From positions 1-5,475 of the forward strand of contig CADBRF010000006.1 of assembly GCA_902796975.1 (NCBI GenBank): 5,475 nucleotides of DNA, given 5' to 3'. The notes beneath the pieces were generated by a model. That model saw nothing but the letters and a program-made list of their open reading frames with translations, did no database searches and was not told where the DNA came from. Position 1 is the stretch's first letter, and each line of letters starts with the position of its first letter. This DNA is from an uncultured Coriobacteriaceae bacterium. GTDB lineage: Bacteria > Actinomycetota > Coriobacteriia > Coriobacteriales > QAMH01. Below are positions 5,132-5,475 of the stretch, one piece after another. Made by a program: the position numbers and the translations under genes.

Positions 5132-5261
5132 GATTGATTCCGGATTTTTCCTCTCAGGATTCTGAACTCATGCCAAATCCCGCAGGTCAAAGCCAACGGC
5201 GCTAGAATTTTGTCGCTTTACGACTTTTTGCCACGCGAGCCATCGCCAGACAAGAAAGCAG

Positions 5262-5475
5262 CTACTCGCGATTCTTTTTATGAAGATACTCGATGTACTT
5301 GCCACCCCAGATTTCGATTGAATCAAGCACAGGGGCAAATTCCCTGCCGATCTCGGTCAGGGAGTATTCCACACGCAGGGGCTTTTCCGGGTAGACTGTG
5401 CGCAAGCCGAGCCCCTCTTCCTCCAGCTTCTTCAGCTGGTTGGAGAGCGTCGCCTGTGTGATATCGATGCCTTTC
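5262..5475 (-). CDS. HxlR-family winged-helix transcriptional regulator (3' part)
   Basis: Seventy C-terminal residues are visible. The gene continues beyond the right edge, so its start is missing. The sequence follows the HxlR family closely. The recognition helix region is ITQATLSNQLKKLEEEGL (residues 5-22 of the fragment), and the wing is RTVYPEKPLRVEYSLTEIG (25-43). The closing helix contains PVLDSIEIWGGKYIEYL (48-64). HxlR proteins are small DNA-binding regulators, usually dimeric, often sensing reactive electrophiles, oxidants or other stress signals. The signal here is unknown. Complete members have about 100-120 residues, so roughly half is present. It lies about 280 bases upstream of the M23-like gene on the same strand, and I see no convincing terminator between them. 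Confidence 0.9.
   Translation of the reverse strand, partial: KGIDITQATLSNQLKKLEEEGLGLRTVYPEKPLRVEYSLTEIGREFAPVLDSIEIWGGKYIEYLHKKNRE

Noticed and set aside
5204..5226. GTCG-CTTTA-CGAC hairpin with T runs on the plus strand, near the end of the HxlR gene
   Set aside because: A 4-bp stem is too weak, and on the minus strand, where the gene runs, no T-run follows it.
5210..5461. Plus-strand open frame opposite the HxlR gene
   Set aside because: It overlaps a clear HxlR coding fragment on the minus strand, and its translation is low-complexity with no recognisable domain.

Overview
The window looks like chromosomal DNA from a moderately GC-rich actinobacterium. The order rpsF-ssb-rpsR-rplI and a zinc-ribbon (CxxC) S18 fit that phylum. 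A DUF2232/YybS-type membrane protein between rpsR and rplI is more familiar from Firmicutes and deep-branching Actinobacteria, so Coriobacteriia is a reasonable but unproven guess. All clearly recognised protein genes lie on the minus strand. A tRNA gene, and a possible gene tail at the left edge, lie on the plus strand.

Layout, left to right. Bases 1-86 may be the last codons of a plus-strand membrane protein, followed by a weak terminator. A strong sigma70-type promoter (186-213) drives a tRNA-Arg(ACG) gene (232-308) that ends at a good intrinsic terminator. Converging on it is a minus-strand HAD-family phosphatase gene (397-1065). Next, still on the minus strand, comes the ribosomal/SSB operon. 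In transcription order it is rpsF (S6), ssb, rpsR (S18), a DUF2232 membrane protein and rplI (L9), closed by a strong terminator at 1108-1137. Immediately upstream of rpsF, overlapping it by 4 bases, is a gene for a membrane-anchored M23/LytM-like protein (3788-4981). A gap of about 280 bp then separates it from the 3' end of an HxlR-type winged-helix regulator that runs off the right edge (5262-5475).

How they work together. S6, S18 and L9 are ribosome components and SSB serves replication and repair, so the central block is a housekeeping operon. The most informative regulation sits inside the 3' end of the M23-like gene. It contains an extended -10 promoter (3866-3894) and then a perfect 8-bp hairpin with CCG at the start of its loop (3817-3849), just upstream of the rpsF ribosome-binding site. 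This arrangement matches the known S6:S18 autoregulatory leader. The last ~35 codons of the M23-like gene therefore appear to double as promoter and RNA leader of the next operon. The M23-like protein itself is unusual. It has two membrane segments, and a proline sits where the mid-domain catalytic histidine is expected.

I saw no insertion sequence, CRISPR array or prophage gene, and no clearly new multi-gene system.
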